DNA from: Micromonospora sp. HK10
GTDB taxonomy: Bacteria > Actinomycetota > Actinomycetes > Mycobacteriales > Micromonosporaceae
Direction of reading: 5' to 3'
DNA length: 64,000 nucleotides
Assembly (NCBI RefSeq): GCF_000982955.1
Contig: NZ_KQ058821.1
Span: 23,219 to 87,218 of the forward strand
Both the position numbers and the translations under genes were made by a program. The notes beneath the pieces were generated by a model. That model ran no database searches. It was not told the origin of the DNA and worked only from the letters and a program-made list of their open reading frames with translations. Shown here piece after piece: positions 8,999 to 16,599 of this stretch. Every line of letters begins with the position of its first letter. Positions within the stretch are counted from its first letter, which is position 1.

Positions 8999-9619
8999 AT
9001 GGCGAAGATCTTCCAAGTGACGGCCCGCGCGGGCATGACCCGCGTCGTGGAGCCGATCGCGCGCGGACTGCTCCGCGCCGGTGTGTCCCCCAACGCGGTC
9101 ACCGTGACCGGGACCGTCGGCGTGCTCGTCGGCGCGCTCGGCTTCGGTGCCCGCGGCCACCTGGTCGCCGGCGCGCTGATCGTCACGGTCTTCGCGCTGA
9201 CCGACCTGCTCGACGGCACGATGGCCCGGATGAGCGGCGGCTCGACCCGGTTCGGTGCCTTCCTCGACTCGAGCATGGACCGGATCGCCGACAGCGCCGT
9301 CTTCGGCGCGGTGGCGTACTGGCTGGCCACCGAGCACGCTTACTCCGGGGTGGCGGCGGCGCTGCTCTGTCTCGCCGCCGGCGGGCTGGTCTCCTACGTC
9401 AAGGCCCGCGCCGAGGGCCTGGGCATGACCTGCAACGTGGGCATCGCCGAGCGCACCGAGCGGCTGCTGATCGTCGGGGTGGGCGGCCTGCTCACCGGTC
9501 TCGGCCTCGATCCGGCCCTGGAGATCGCGCTCTGGCTGCTCGCCGCGGTCTCGATCTTCACCGTCGGGCAGCGGATGGCCCACGTGTACCGGCAGGCCCA
9601 GCGGGTCGGCGCGGAGTGA
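8999..9619 (+). CDS. pgsA: CDP-alcohol phosphatidyltransferase, phosphatidylinositol phosphate synthase
   Basis: The 206-residue integral membrane enzyme (about six helices) bears the complete CDP-OH-PT signature DGxxARx8GxxxDxxxD at residues 72-94, DGTMAR to DSSMD. In this conserved gene order the product transfers inositol-phosphate to CDP-diacylglycerol, first step of phosphatidylinositol and PIM synthesis (Rv2612c position). The start ATG at 8999 is chosen because the signature spacing and the MAKIFQVTARAGM beginning match family members; tatcgt 9 nt upstream may be a leaderless -10. Its stop overlaps the GTG of the acyltransferase by 4 nt, so the two are translationally coupled. Confidence 0.93.
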   Translation: MAKIFQVTARAGMTRVVEPIARGLLRAGVSPNAVTVTGTVGVLVGALGFGARGHLVAGALIVTVFALTDLLDGTMARMSGGSTRFGAFLDSSMDRIADSAVFGAVAYWLATEHAYSGVAAALLCLAAGGLVSYVKARAEGLGMTCNVGIAERTERLLIVGVGGLLTGLGLDPALEIALWLLAAVSIFTVGQRMAHVYRQAQRVGAE

Positions 9620-10548
9620 ACCTCACCGAGGCGGGCTTCGTCGCGGGCTGGCGCCTGGTCCGGGCGCTGCCCCGGCCCGTCGCGGCCGCGGCCTTCCGGG
9701 CGGGCGCCGACCGCGCCCACCGCAAGGACGGCGGGGGTACCCGCCGGCTGCGCGCCAACCTGCGCCGCGTGGTCGGTCCGGAGCTGCCCGAGGCGGAGCT
9801 GGAGGCGCTGGTCCGCGACGGCATGCGCTCCTACGCCCGGTACTGGCTGGAGGCGTTCCGGCTGCCGGGCCTGAGCCGCCGGGAGATCCTCGCCGGGTTC
9901 CGCCTGGACGGCGCGGAGATCCTCGCCGCGGACGTGGCCGCCGGGCGGGGCGCCGTGGTGGCGCTGCCGCACGCCGGCAACTGGGACGCGGCCGGCGCCT
10001 GGGTGGCGGCGACCGGCTGGCCGATCACCACGGTGGCGGAGCGGCTGCCGGACGGCGTCTTCGAGCGGTTCGTCGCGTTCCGGGAGGCACTGGGCATGGA
10101 GATCCTGCCCAGCCACGGCGGCCCTCGCCCCCCGTTCGACGTGCTGGTGGACCGGCTGCGGGCCGGTGCGGTGGTGCCGCTGCTCGCCGACCGGGACCTC
10201 TCCGCCCGGGGCGTGGAGGTCGACTTCTTCGGCGGCCGCACCCGCATGCCGGCCGGCCCGGCGCTGCTGGCGATCCGCACCGGCGCCCCGCTCTACGTGG
10301 CCTCGATGTGGTATGAGCCGGACGCCGCCTGCGCGTCGATCGAGGGCCCGCTGCCGCTGCCGGATCCGGACAGCGCCCCGCTGGACGCGCGGGTGCGCGC
10401 GGTGACGCAGCGGATTGCCGACGGTCTGGCGGCGGGCATCGCCCGGCATCCGCAAGACTGGCACATGTTGCAACGGATGTGGCTCGACCAGGGTCCGGGC
10501 GGGACGTCCTCGCCGGCGCAGCCACCGGCCACCACTGGGACGGTCTAG
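9616..10548 (+). CDS. phosphatidylinositol mannoside acyltransferase (LpxL/HtrB-like)
   Basis: The 310-residue LPLAT-family protein has the catalytic HxxxxD in LPHAGNWDAAGAW (about residue 114) and the downstream GRTRMPAGPA substrate motif. In the Rv2611c position this enzyme (PatA) acylates the 6-position of mannose on PIM1/PIM2 at the inner face of the membrane. Coupling to pgsA and being 11 nt ahead of pimA supports the same pathway here. Function is by synteny and family; the acceptor is inferred. Confidence 0.88.
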   Translation: MNLTEAGFVAGWRLVRALPRPVAAAAFRAGADRAHRKDGGGTRRLRANLRRVVGPELPEAELEALVRDGMRSYARYWLEAFRLPGLSRREILAGFRLDGAEILAADVAAGRGAVVALPHAGNWDAAGAWVAATGWPITTVAERLPDGVFERFVAFREALGMEILPSHGGPRPPFDVLVDRLRAGAVVPLLADRDLSARGVEVDFFGGRTRMPAGPALLAIRTGAPLYVASMWYEPDAACASIEGPLPLPDPDSAPLDARVRAVTQRIADGLAAGIARHPQDWHMLQRMWLDQGPGGTSSPAQPPATTGTV

Positions 10549-10559
10549 GAGGGGGCGCA

Positions 10560-11720
10560 ATGCGCATCGGCATCGTGTGCCCGTACTCCTTCGACGTCCC
10601 GGGCGGGGTGCAGAACCACGTCATGGACCTGGCCGAGGCGCTGCTCGGGCTGGGCCACGAGGTGAGCGTGCTGGCGCCGGCGGACGAGGACTCGACGCTG
10701 CCGCCGTACGTGGTGTCGGCGGGCCGGGCGGTGCCGCTGCCGTACAACGGTTCGGTGGCCCGGATCGCGTTCGGGCCGGTCTCCACCGCGCGGGTGCGGC
10801 GCTGGATCACCCGGGGCGAGTTCGACGTGCTGCACGTGCACGAGCCGCTCACCCCGAGCCTGTCGATGCTGGCGGTGCTCTGCGCGCGGGGGCCGGTGGT
10901 GGCCACCTTCCACACCGCGATGACCCGGTCCCGGGTGCTGTCGGCCGCGCAGGGGGTGCTGCAGATCGTCCTCGAACGGATCACCGCCCGGATCGCGGTG
11001 AGCGCGCTGGCCCGCAAGGTGCAGGTCGAGCACATGGACGGCGGGGCGGTGGAGATCCCCAACGGGGTGGCGGTGGCGAAGTTCGCCGGCGTCGAGCCGC
11101 TGCCGGGCTGGCCGGGGGAGTGCGGGCCGGGCAGCGGCGGGACGCTCGGCTTCCTGGGCCGGTTCACCGAGCCGCGCAAGGGCTTCCCGATCCTGCGGGA
11201 CGCCTTCGTCGCGCTGGCCCCGCAGCGTCCGGGGCTGCGCCTGCTGGTGGCCGGGCCGGGCGACGCGGACGACCTGTACGGGCAGTTCCCGGCCGCGCTG
11301 CGGGACCGGGTCAGCTTCCTCGGCATGGTCTCCGAGGCGGACAAACCTCGCATGTTGCGCAGCGCGCACCTCTACGTGGCGCCGAACACCGGCGGGGAGT
11401 CGTTCGGGATGATCCTCACCGAGGCGTTGGCCGCCGGCACCACCGTGGTGGCCAGCGACCTGGACGCCTTCCGCCGGGTCCTCGACGGCGGTCGGGCCGG
11501 GCGGCTCTATCCGAACGGGGACGCGGTGGCGCTGCGGGCCGCCCTGGGCGAGTTGCTCGACGACCCGGACGAGCGGGCCCGGCTGACCGCCTGCGGCGAC
11601 CAGGTGGTGGCGAATTTCGACTGGCCCGTGGTTGCCCGCCGGGTTGTCGAGGTATACGCAGCGGCGATCGAGGCCACCGACGGCCGGGTCATCGACCAGG
11701 AGTGGGCGGAGCTGGGCTGA
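10560..11720 (+). CDS. pimA: phosphatidylinositol alpha-mannosyltransferase
   Basis: The 386-residue GT4 glycosyltransferase with GT-B fold transfers the first mannose from GDP-mannose to phosphatidylinositol. It starts MRIGIVCPYSFDVPGGVQ, with the Gly-rich acceptor loop PGGVQNH, an HVHEPLTPSLS segment, and the nucleotide-sugar E-x7-E region GGESFGMILTEALAAG near the C-terminus. A strong Shine-Dalgarno, aggaggggg, precedes ATG 10560. It closes the pgsA-acyltransferase-pimA operon. Confidence 0.93.
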   Translation: MRIGIVCPYSFDVPGGVQNHVMDLAEALLGLGHEVSVLAPADEDSTLPPYVVSAGRAVPLPYNGSVARIAFGPVSTARVRRWITRGEFDVLHVHEPLTPSLSMLAVLCARGPVVATFHTAMTRSRVLSAAQGVLQIVLERITARIAVSALARKVQVEHMDGGAVEIPNGVAVAKFAGVEPLPGWPGECGPGSGGTLGFLGRFTEPRKGFPILRDAFVALAPQRPGLRLLVAGPGDADDLYGQFPAALRDRVSFLGMVSEADKPRMLRSAHLYVAPNTGGESFGMILTEALAAGTTVVASDLDAFRRVLDGGRAGRLYPNGDAVALRAALGELLDDPDERARLTACGDQVVANFDWPVVARRVVEVYAAAIEATDGRVIDQEWAELG

Positions 11721-11802
11721 CTCCCGTGGCCGGTGGGGCCCGGGTGGAGCGCGCTGGGGCCGGGAACCGTGCGGGCCGGGCGGGAGGAGGAGCAGCACTA
11801 CG

Positions 11803-12306
11803 ATGCCGGGCATGTGGTGGGTGGTGGGCACGATCCTGGTCGTCGGCCTCGGCGCGGCGTACCTGATCTGGACGGCCGGCCGGGTCCAGCGGCTGCAGAC
11901 CCGGGCGGAGTCGGCCGCCCGGGCGCTCGACGCCCACCTGTTGCGCCGCGCGGCGGCCGCGGCTGTGTTGGCCGAGCGGCGGTACGGGGTGGAGCTGTAC
12001 GCGGCCGCCCGGATCGCCCTGGACGCCGTCCCGGAGGAGCGCGAGGCCGCCGAGAACGACCTGACCCGGCAGCTGCGCGGGATCGAGCTGGATCCGGACG
12101 ATCCGGCCTGCGAGGCGGTGATCGCCGCGAGCCGGCGCCTCGCCCTGGCCCGGCAGGTGCACACCGACCTGGTCCGGGACGCCCGGACGGCGCGGGGCCG
12201 TCCGGTGGTGCGGCTGTTCCGGATGGGGCGGGGCCGCGACTGGCCCCGCTACTTCGACATCGACGATCCCACCCTGGTGCCGCGGGCGGACGTCCCCACG
12301 GGCTGA
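11803..12306 (+). CDS. single-pass membrane protein of unknown function
   Basis: The 167-residue protein has one N-terminal helix (WWVVGTILVVGLGAAYLIW) followed by a long Ala/Arg/Leu-rich helical, probably coiled-coil, cytoplasmic part; its C-terminal end is RYFDIDDPTLVPRADVPTG. I do not recognise a domain: there is no NUDIX box although the M. tuberculosis neighbour at this position (Rv2609c) has one. ATG 11803 and ATG 11812 are both possible; ggaggagg upstream favours 11803. Being 82 nt after pimA suggests membership of the PIM operon, possibly as a membrane-associated accessory. Confidence 0.7.
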   Translation: MPGMWWVVGTILVVGLGAAYLIWTAGRVQRLQTRAESAARALDAHLLRRAAAAAVLAERRYGVELYAAARIALDAVPEEREAAENDLTRQLRGIELDPDDPACEAVIAASRRLALARQVHTDLVRDARTARGRPVVRLFRMGRGRDWPRYFDIDDPTLVPRADVPTG

Positions 12307-12434
12307 GGCGGCGGGCCGGTGATGCCGGCCACAGAGCAGGCCACCGGGGGTTTGATTGGCTGTCGGAACGGCGTTGGGCCGGTCGTAGCATCAACGGCAG
12401 CCACCCCCCGCGTACGTCCGAGGAGCGATGACCC

Positions 12435-13352
12435 GTGTCCGAATCCACCTCCCCGAACACCGACTCCGCCGCCCTGGTCGGCACCGCCCGCGTGAAGCGG
12501 GGCATGGCCGAGATGCTCAAGGGCGGCGTGATCATGGACGTGGTCACCCCCGAGCAGGCCAAGATCGCCGAGGATGCCGGCGCCGTCGCCGTCATGGCGC
12601 TGGAGCGGGTGCCCGCCGACATCCGCGCCCAGGGCGGGGTGTCCCGGATGAGCGACCCGGACATGATCGACGGCATCATCAACGCCGTTTCGATCCCGGT
12701 GATGGCCAAGGCCCGGATCGGCCACTTCGTCGAGGCGCGGATCCTGCAGGCGCTCGGCGTGGACTACGTCGACGAGTCCGAGGTGCTGACCCCGGCCGAC
12801 TACGCGAACCACATCGACAAGTGGGCGTTCACCGTCCCCTTCGTCTGCGGCGCGACCAACCTGGGCGAGGCGCTGCGCCGGATCACCGAGGGCGCCGCGA
12901 TGATCCGCTCCAAGGGCGAGGCCGGCACCGGTGACGTCTCCAACGCCACCACCCACATGCGCAGGATCCGGCAGGAGATCCGCCGGCTCCAGTCGCTGCC
13001 CGACGACGAGCTGTACGTCGCCGCCAAGGAGCTCCAGGCGCCGTACGAGCTGGTCAAGGAGGTCGCCGTGGCGGGCAAGCTGCCGGTGGTGCTGTTCACC
13101 GCGGGCGGCATCGCCACCCCGGCCGACGCGGCCATGATGATGCAGCTCGGCGCCGAGGGCGTCTTCGTCGGCTCGGGCATCTTCAAGTCGGGTAACCCGG
13201 CCCAGCGCGCCGCCGCGATCGTCAAGGCCACCACCTTCCACGACGACCCGGACGTGCTGGCCAAGGTCTCCCGTGGCCTCGGCGAGGCGATGGTCGGCAT
13301 CAACGTCGACGAGATCCCGCAGCCGCACCGCCTGGCCGAGCGGGGCTGGTGA
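12435..13352 (+). CDS. pdxS: pyridoxal 5'-phosphate synthase, lyase subunit
   Basis: The 305-residue PdxS/Pdx1 barrel makes PLP from ribose 5-phosphate, glyceraldehyde 3-phosphate and PdxT-supplied ammonia. Visible motifs are KGGVIMDVV (first catalytic Lys side of the barrel is in [12 protein letters not shown]), MAKARIGH with the second Lys, and [16 protein letters not shown]. The GTG at 12435 follows gaggagcgatgaccc. pdxT starts 61 nt downstream, the normal two-gene arrangement. A possible -10 TAGCAT is at 12386-12391. Confidence 0.97.
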   Translation: MSESTSPNTDSAALVGTARVKRGMAEMLKGGVIMDVVTPEQAKIAEDAGAVAVMALERVPADIRAQGGVSRMSDPDMIDGIINAVSIPVMAKARIGHFVEARILQALGVDYVDESEVLTPADYANHIDKWAFTVPFVCGATNLGEALRRITEGAAMIRSKGEAGTGDVSNATTHMRRIRQEIRRLQSLPDDELYVAAKELQAPYELVKEVAVAGKLPVVLFTAGGIATPADAAMMMQLGAEGVFVGSGIFKSGNPAQRAAAIVKATTFHDDPDVLAKVSRGLGEAMVGINVDEIPQPHRLAERGW

Positions 13353-13413
13353 GCGGGCGGGGCTATCGCCTGACGCATGCCCCCGCCCGACGACCCGTGG
13401 AGAGGAACGACCG

Positions 13414-14076
13414 GTGACCGTGCCCCAGATCGGTGTGCTCGCCCTGCAGGGCGACGTGCGTGAGCACCTCGCGGCCCTGGCCGGCGCCGGTGCGGACGCC
13501 CGCCCGGTGCGCCGCCCGGCCGAGCTGGACGCGGTCGACGGGCTGGTCGTCCCCGGCGGCGAGTCCACCACCATGAGCAAGCTCGTCGACATCTTCGAGC
13601 TGCGGGAGCCGATCGACAAGCGGATCGCCGGCGGGATGCCGGTCTACGGCTCCTGCGCCGGGATGATCATGCTGGCCACCGAGGTGCTGGACGGCCGGGC
13701 CGACCAGCGTGGCTTCGCCGGCATCGAGATGACCGTGCGGCGCAACGCGTTCGGCCGGCAGGTCGACTCGTTCGAGGCGCCGGTGCGGCTCGCCGGGGTG
13801 GCGGGTGGGCCGTTCCACGCCGTCTTCATCCGGGCCCCCTGGGTGGAACGGGTCGGCGACGGCGTCGAGGTGCTCGGCCGGGTTACCGACGACGACTCCA
13901 GGTCGTCGCCGCGTGGCGTCCGACGCGCCGAGCTGGAGTCGTCGTCCGGCCCGGCCGCGGACCGGATCGTCGCGGTCCGGCAGGGCCACCTGCTGGCCAC
14001 CTCGTTCCACCCGGAACTCACCGGTGACCTGCGGCTGCACCGCTACTTCGTGGACCTGGTCCGGGCCGCCGGCTGA
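13414..14076 (+). CDS. pdxT: pyridoxal 5'-phosphate synthase, glutaminase subunit, with 20-residue insertion
   Basis: This class I glutamine amidotransferase feeds ammonia to PdxS. It has [12 protein letters not shown] at the N-terminus, the oxyanion region PGGEST, the nucleophile Cys in YGSCAGM, and the His-Glu pair in SFHPELTGD. The length, 220 residues, exceeds the usual 190-200. The excess is residues 159-178, encoded by a palindromic insert at 13888-13947, between the strand ending LGRVT and the strand [10 protein letters not shown]; the catalytic residues are untouched. GTG 13414 follows agaggaacg. Confidence 0.95.
   Translation: MTVPQIGVLALQGDVREHLAALAGAGADARPVRRPAELDAVDGLVVPGGESTTMSKLVDIFELREPIDKRIAGGMPVYGSCAGMIMLATEVLDGRADQRGFAGIEMTVRRNAFGRQVDSFEAPVRLAGVAGGPFHAVFIRAPWVERVGDGVEVLGRVTDDDSRSSPRGVRRAELESSSGPAADRIVAVRQGHLLATSFHPELTGDLRLHRYFVDLVRAAG
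13888..13947. repeat. in-frame palindromic element inside pdxT
   Basis: A perfect 14-bp inverted repeat (gacgacgactccag at 13888-13901; ctggagtcgtcgtc at 13933-13946) with a further inner pair cgcgt/acgcg forms one long hairpin. Its 60 nt equal 20 codons and it lies in phase 0 with pdxT. It adds the Asp/Ser/Arg-rich segment [20 protein letters not shown]. It has the look of a mobile palindromic element tolerated in coding sequence. Confidence 0.7.
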
Positions 14077-14185
14077 GCCCGGCCGGCCCCGGTCGGGGCG
14101 TCCGCCGGCCGGTTCCGGGGCCCGGTGCCGGGCTCCGCCGGCGGCGCCCGTCGGCGTATCGCCGGGCCCGCCAGGGGTGCCGGGT

Positions 14186-14216
14186 GTGACATGCGGGGCC
14201 CCCACCTCGGTAGGAT
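14186..14216 (+). promoter_or_regulatory. candidate yebC promoter
   Basis: GTGACA (14186-14191) and TAGGAT (14211-14216) are separated by 19 nt, giving a roughly 120-nt leader before yebC. The rest of the 260-nt gap after pdxT holds no other evident feature. Confidence 0.45.
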
Positions 14217-14337
14217 TGCCGCTGGTTCGGCAGGGCTCACCGCCCGCCGCCGCCCCCCAGCCGACCGCCCGGCGGTCCCGGTCCGGCGCGGGCGCGGACA
14301 GTCGACGCAGGCGTGAGTCAACAGACGGAGGTATGAG

Positions 14338-15087
14338 ATGTCCGGCCACTCAAAGTGGGCGACCACCAAGCACAAGAAGGCCGTCATCGACGCCAAGCGC
14401 GGCAAGATGTTCGCCAAGCTGATCAAGAACGTCGAGGTGGCGGCCCGGACCGGCGGCGGTGACCCGGCCGGCAACCCGACCCTCTACGACGCCATCCAGA
14501 AGGCGAAGAAGAACTCCGTCCCGAACGACAACATCGATCGCGCGGTCAAGCGCGGCTCCGGTCTGGAGGCCGGTGGCGCCGACTACCAGACGATCATGTA
14601 CGAGGGCTACGGCCCGAACGGCGTCGCGCTGCTCATCGAGTGCCTGACCGACAACCGCAACCGGGCGGCCACCGAGGTGCGTACGGCGCTGACCCGCAAC
14701 GGCGGCTCGTTCGCCGACGCCGGCTCGGTGTCGTACATGTTCTCCCGCAAGGGCGTGGTGATCGTCCCGAAGGCGGGCACCACCGAGGACGACGTGATGA
14801 TGGCGGTCCTGGACGCCGGCGCGGAGGAGGTCAACGACCTCGACGAGGCGTTCGAGGTGGTCTCCGAGCCGACCGACCTGATCGCGGTGCGCACCGCCCT
14901 GCAGGACGCCGGCATCGAGTACGAATCGGCCGAGTCGTCGCTGATCCCGAGCGTCAACGTCCCGCTCGACGAGGACGGCGCTCGCAAGATCTTCAAGCTG
15001 ATCGACGTGCTGGAGGACTGCGACGACGTGCAGAACGTCTACGCGAACTTCGACGTCAGCGACGAGGTGATGGCGGCCGTCGGCTGA
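14338..15087 (+). CDS. yebC: YebC/PmpR-family protein (translation/transcription factor)
   Basis: The 249-residue protein begins [14 protein letters not shown], the family hallmark, followed by [20 protein letters not shown] and the three-domain YebC pattern with GYGPNGVA and NVYANFDV near the end. The family includes DNA-binding regulators and ribosome-associated factors that relieve polyproline stalling; which applies here is not determined. ggaggt lies 7 nt upstream of ATG. It occurs next to ruvC in most actinobacteria, but here a lineage-specific 21-kb insertion separates it from ruvC. Confidence 0.95.
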   Translation: MSGHSKWATTKHKKAVIDAKRGKMFAKLIKNVEVAARTGGGDPAGNPTLYDAIQKAKKNSVPNDNIDRAVKRGSGLEAGGADYQTIMYEGYGPNGVALLIECLTDNRNRAATEVRTALTRNGGSFADAGSVSYMFSRKGVVIVPKAGTTEDDVMMAVLDAGAEEVNDLDEAFEVVSEPTDLIAVRTALQDAGIEYESAESSLIPSVNVPLDEDGARKIFKLIDVLEDCDDVQNVYANFDVSDEVMAAVG

Positions 15088-15106
15088 CCTGGACCGCGAG
15101 CGCGCT

Positions 15107-15137
15107 CCGCGCCGGGCGACCTGGTCGCCCGGCGCGG
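15107..15137. terminator. perfect hairpin between yebC and a convergent gene
   Basis: Fifteen-bp perfect arms ccgcgccgggcgacc and ggtcgcccggcgcgg are separated by a single T. It sits between converging genes, so it probably works in both directions. Confidence 0.75.
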
Positions 15138-15154
15138 CGTCGTCTCCGGCCCGC

Positions 15155-15730
15155 TCAGCAGGACGGTCCCCGGCGGAAGGCGCGCTCGACGTGGGAGGCC
15201 AGCCCGGCCTCGTACCAGCCGACCCCGGGGCGGATCGGGTGCCCGGTGTAGAGCTCGACCCGGGAACCGAACCGGACCAGGTACGCCTCGGCGTCCCCGG
15301 CGTCGTTGCGGATCAGCGCGCCGCGCCGCCCGTAGATGCGCTCCAGCTCCGCGAAGGACATGCCGACCGACGCGCCGGCCGGAGAGCGGGGCGGGACGGT
15401 GGCGGTGCCCACCGACACCAACCGGCCGTTGCGGAAGGCCAGCATGATCACCCCGGCCCAGGCCCCGGTGGCGCCGGCGGCCACCACGCCGGCGCAGCCG
15501 GGTGCCGTCCAGTCGATCAGGCCGGCCGCCGAGAGCCGGTCCAGCCGGGCACCGATTCGGTACGGGCCGGCGCCACGGACACTGAGCACCTCGACCGCCG
15601 GGGCGGTCGCCGGCGGGTGATCGGCGGTCGCCCGGGCGACCGGTGCCGCGGCCGAGGCCGGGGTGCTCACCGGGGCGACGATGGTCAGGGCCAGCAGCCC
15701 GGTGAGGATGGTGGGCCAGAGTCGGTACAT
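15155..15730 (-). CDS. small exported protein of unknown function
   Basis: The 191-residue protein has a clear signal peptide (MYRLWPTILTGLLALTIVAP, cleavage near ASA). The mature part, about 160 residues, has a repeated YRIGARLDRLSAAGLI / MSFAELERIYGRR pattern, with two Cys (GCAGVV and the C-terminal SC) that may pair. I do not recognise the family beyond its resemblance to other actinomycete secreted proteins. aaggag precedes ATG. It shares an almost identical leader with the next gene upstream (15836-16411), implying co-regulation. Confidence 0.75.
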   Translation of the reverse strand: MYRLWPTILTGLLALTIVAPVSTPASAAAPVARATADHPPATAPAVEVLSVRGAGPYRIGARLDRLSAAGLIDWTAPGCAGVVAAGATGAWAGVIMLAFRNGRLVSVGTATVPPRSPAGASVGMSFAELERIYGRRGALIRNDAGDAEAYLVRFGSRVELYTGHPIRPGVGWYEAGLASHVERAFRRGPSC

Positions 15731-15736
15731 GGTGGG

Positions 15737-15804
15737 TCTCCTTCCGTGTGCTTCTCCTGCCCTGTTGGTCTCCGGCCCGGCGGGTTCGGTTCGTCGGTTC
15801 CGAC
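15737..15804 (-). repeat. leader repeat, copy A
   Basis: About 70 bp directly upstream of the 15155-15730 gene is nearly identical to 16419-16489 upstream of the next gene. Conserved on the minus strand are gacgaaccgaac, a ccaac segment, aggagaagc and the ggaaggag Shine-Dalgarno. The gaacc core resembles ECF-type -35 elements. Confidence 0.65.
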
Positions 15805-15835
15805 CGGTCCGGTCGGGACGGCGCTGGCCGCCCGG

Positions 15836-16411
15836 TCAGACCACCACCACCGTGATCGGGTACGTCCGGCCGTCCTTCGGGATGGTCACCACGACGGTGC
15901 CGGTCCGGACGAACCGGATGCTCACCACGCCGGCCTCGTAGCTGCGGGAGACCAGGTCCATCCGGTCCACCGTGACCAGGCCCGGCCCGATGCCGCGGAT
16001 CTGCAGCACCGCGCCGGCGGCGAAACAGAGCGACTTCACCAGGGCCAGTTCGGTCTCGGCGAGGACCAGGTCGTAGCGGACCGCGCCGAGGCACGCGCTC
16101 GGCGGCGTCGACGCGGTGGGCCGGGCCGTCCGGCTCCGGGTCGGCCCGGGCGGTACGGGGCGCCGGCTCGGCGGGCCGGCGGCCGACGCCTGCGGGGCGG
16201 CTGTCGTGGCGGTGGCCGGCGGCGCGGCTGGGGTGCTGACCGGTGGGGTCGGCGGCCGGACCGGCAGCGGCGTGACCGGGCGGTCGGCGCAGGCCGGCAC
16301 CCCGACCAGGACGGCCAGCGCGGCCACGGTGGCGGCGCGCCGGTGGCCCCGGCGGGGCGGCGCACCGGCGGACCGGCGTCCGGTGTGGATGATGGACGAG
16401 GGGCGGGTCAT
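15836..16411 (-). CDS. exported lipoprotein-like protein of unknown function
   Basis: The 191-residue protein is translated from ATG 16411, preceded by ggaaggag. A long basic n-region is followed by a hydrophobic stretch (AATVAALAVLVGVPAC) whose LVGVPAC end is lipobox-like, then a Pro/Thr/Ala-rich linker. A compact C-terminal domain (about residues 105-191) contains ELALVKSLCFAAGAVLQIRG and ends TYPITVVVV, a probable beta-sandwich. No known domain was recognised. Organisation is the same as its neighbour 15155-15730 (shared leader), though the proteins are not similar in sequence. Confidence 0.7.
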   Translation of the reverse strand: MTRPSSIIHTGRRSAGAPPRRGHRRAATVAALAVLVGVPACADRPVTPLPVRPPTPPVSTPAAPPATATTAAPQASAAGPPSRRPVPPGPTRSRTARPTASTPPSACLGAVRYDLVLAETELALVKSLCFAAGAVLQIRGIGPGLVTVDRMDLVSRSYEAGVVSIRFVRTGTVVVTIPKDGRTYPITVVVV

Positions 16412-16418
16412 GGCGGGG

Positions 16419-16489
16419 ACTCCTTCCGGGGGCTTCTCCTGTCCGGTTGGTCGCCGGCCGGGTCGGTTCGGTTCGTCGGGTTGCCGACC
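16419..16489 (-). repeat. leader repeat, copy B
   Basis: Second copy of the leader described at 15737-15804, immediately upstream of the 15836-16411 gene. The copies differ by a few substitutions and small indels. Confidence 0.65.
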
Positions 16490-16599
16490 GTCCCGCCGCA
16501 CCATCGCGAGGCGACGCCGTGGGGTCCGCCACCGGCCGGGTGCGGCGGCTACCGTCGGGGGAACGGCGGCCGGGGGTGGCGACCGGCGGAGGTGATGCG

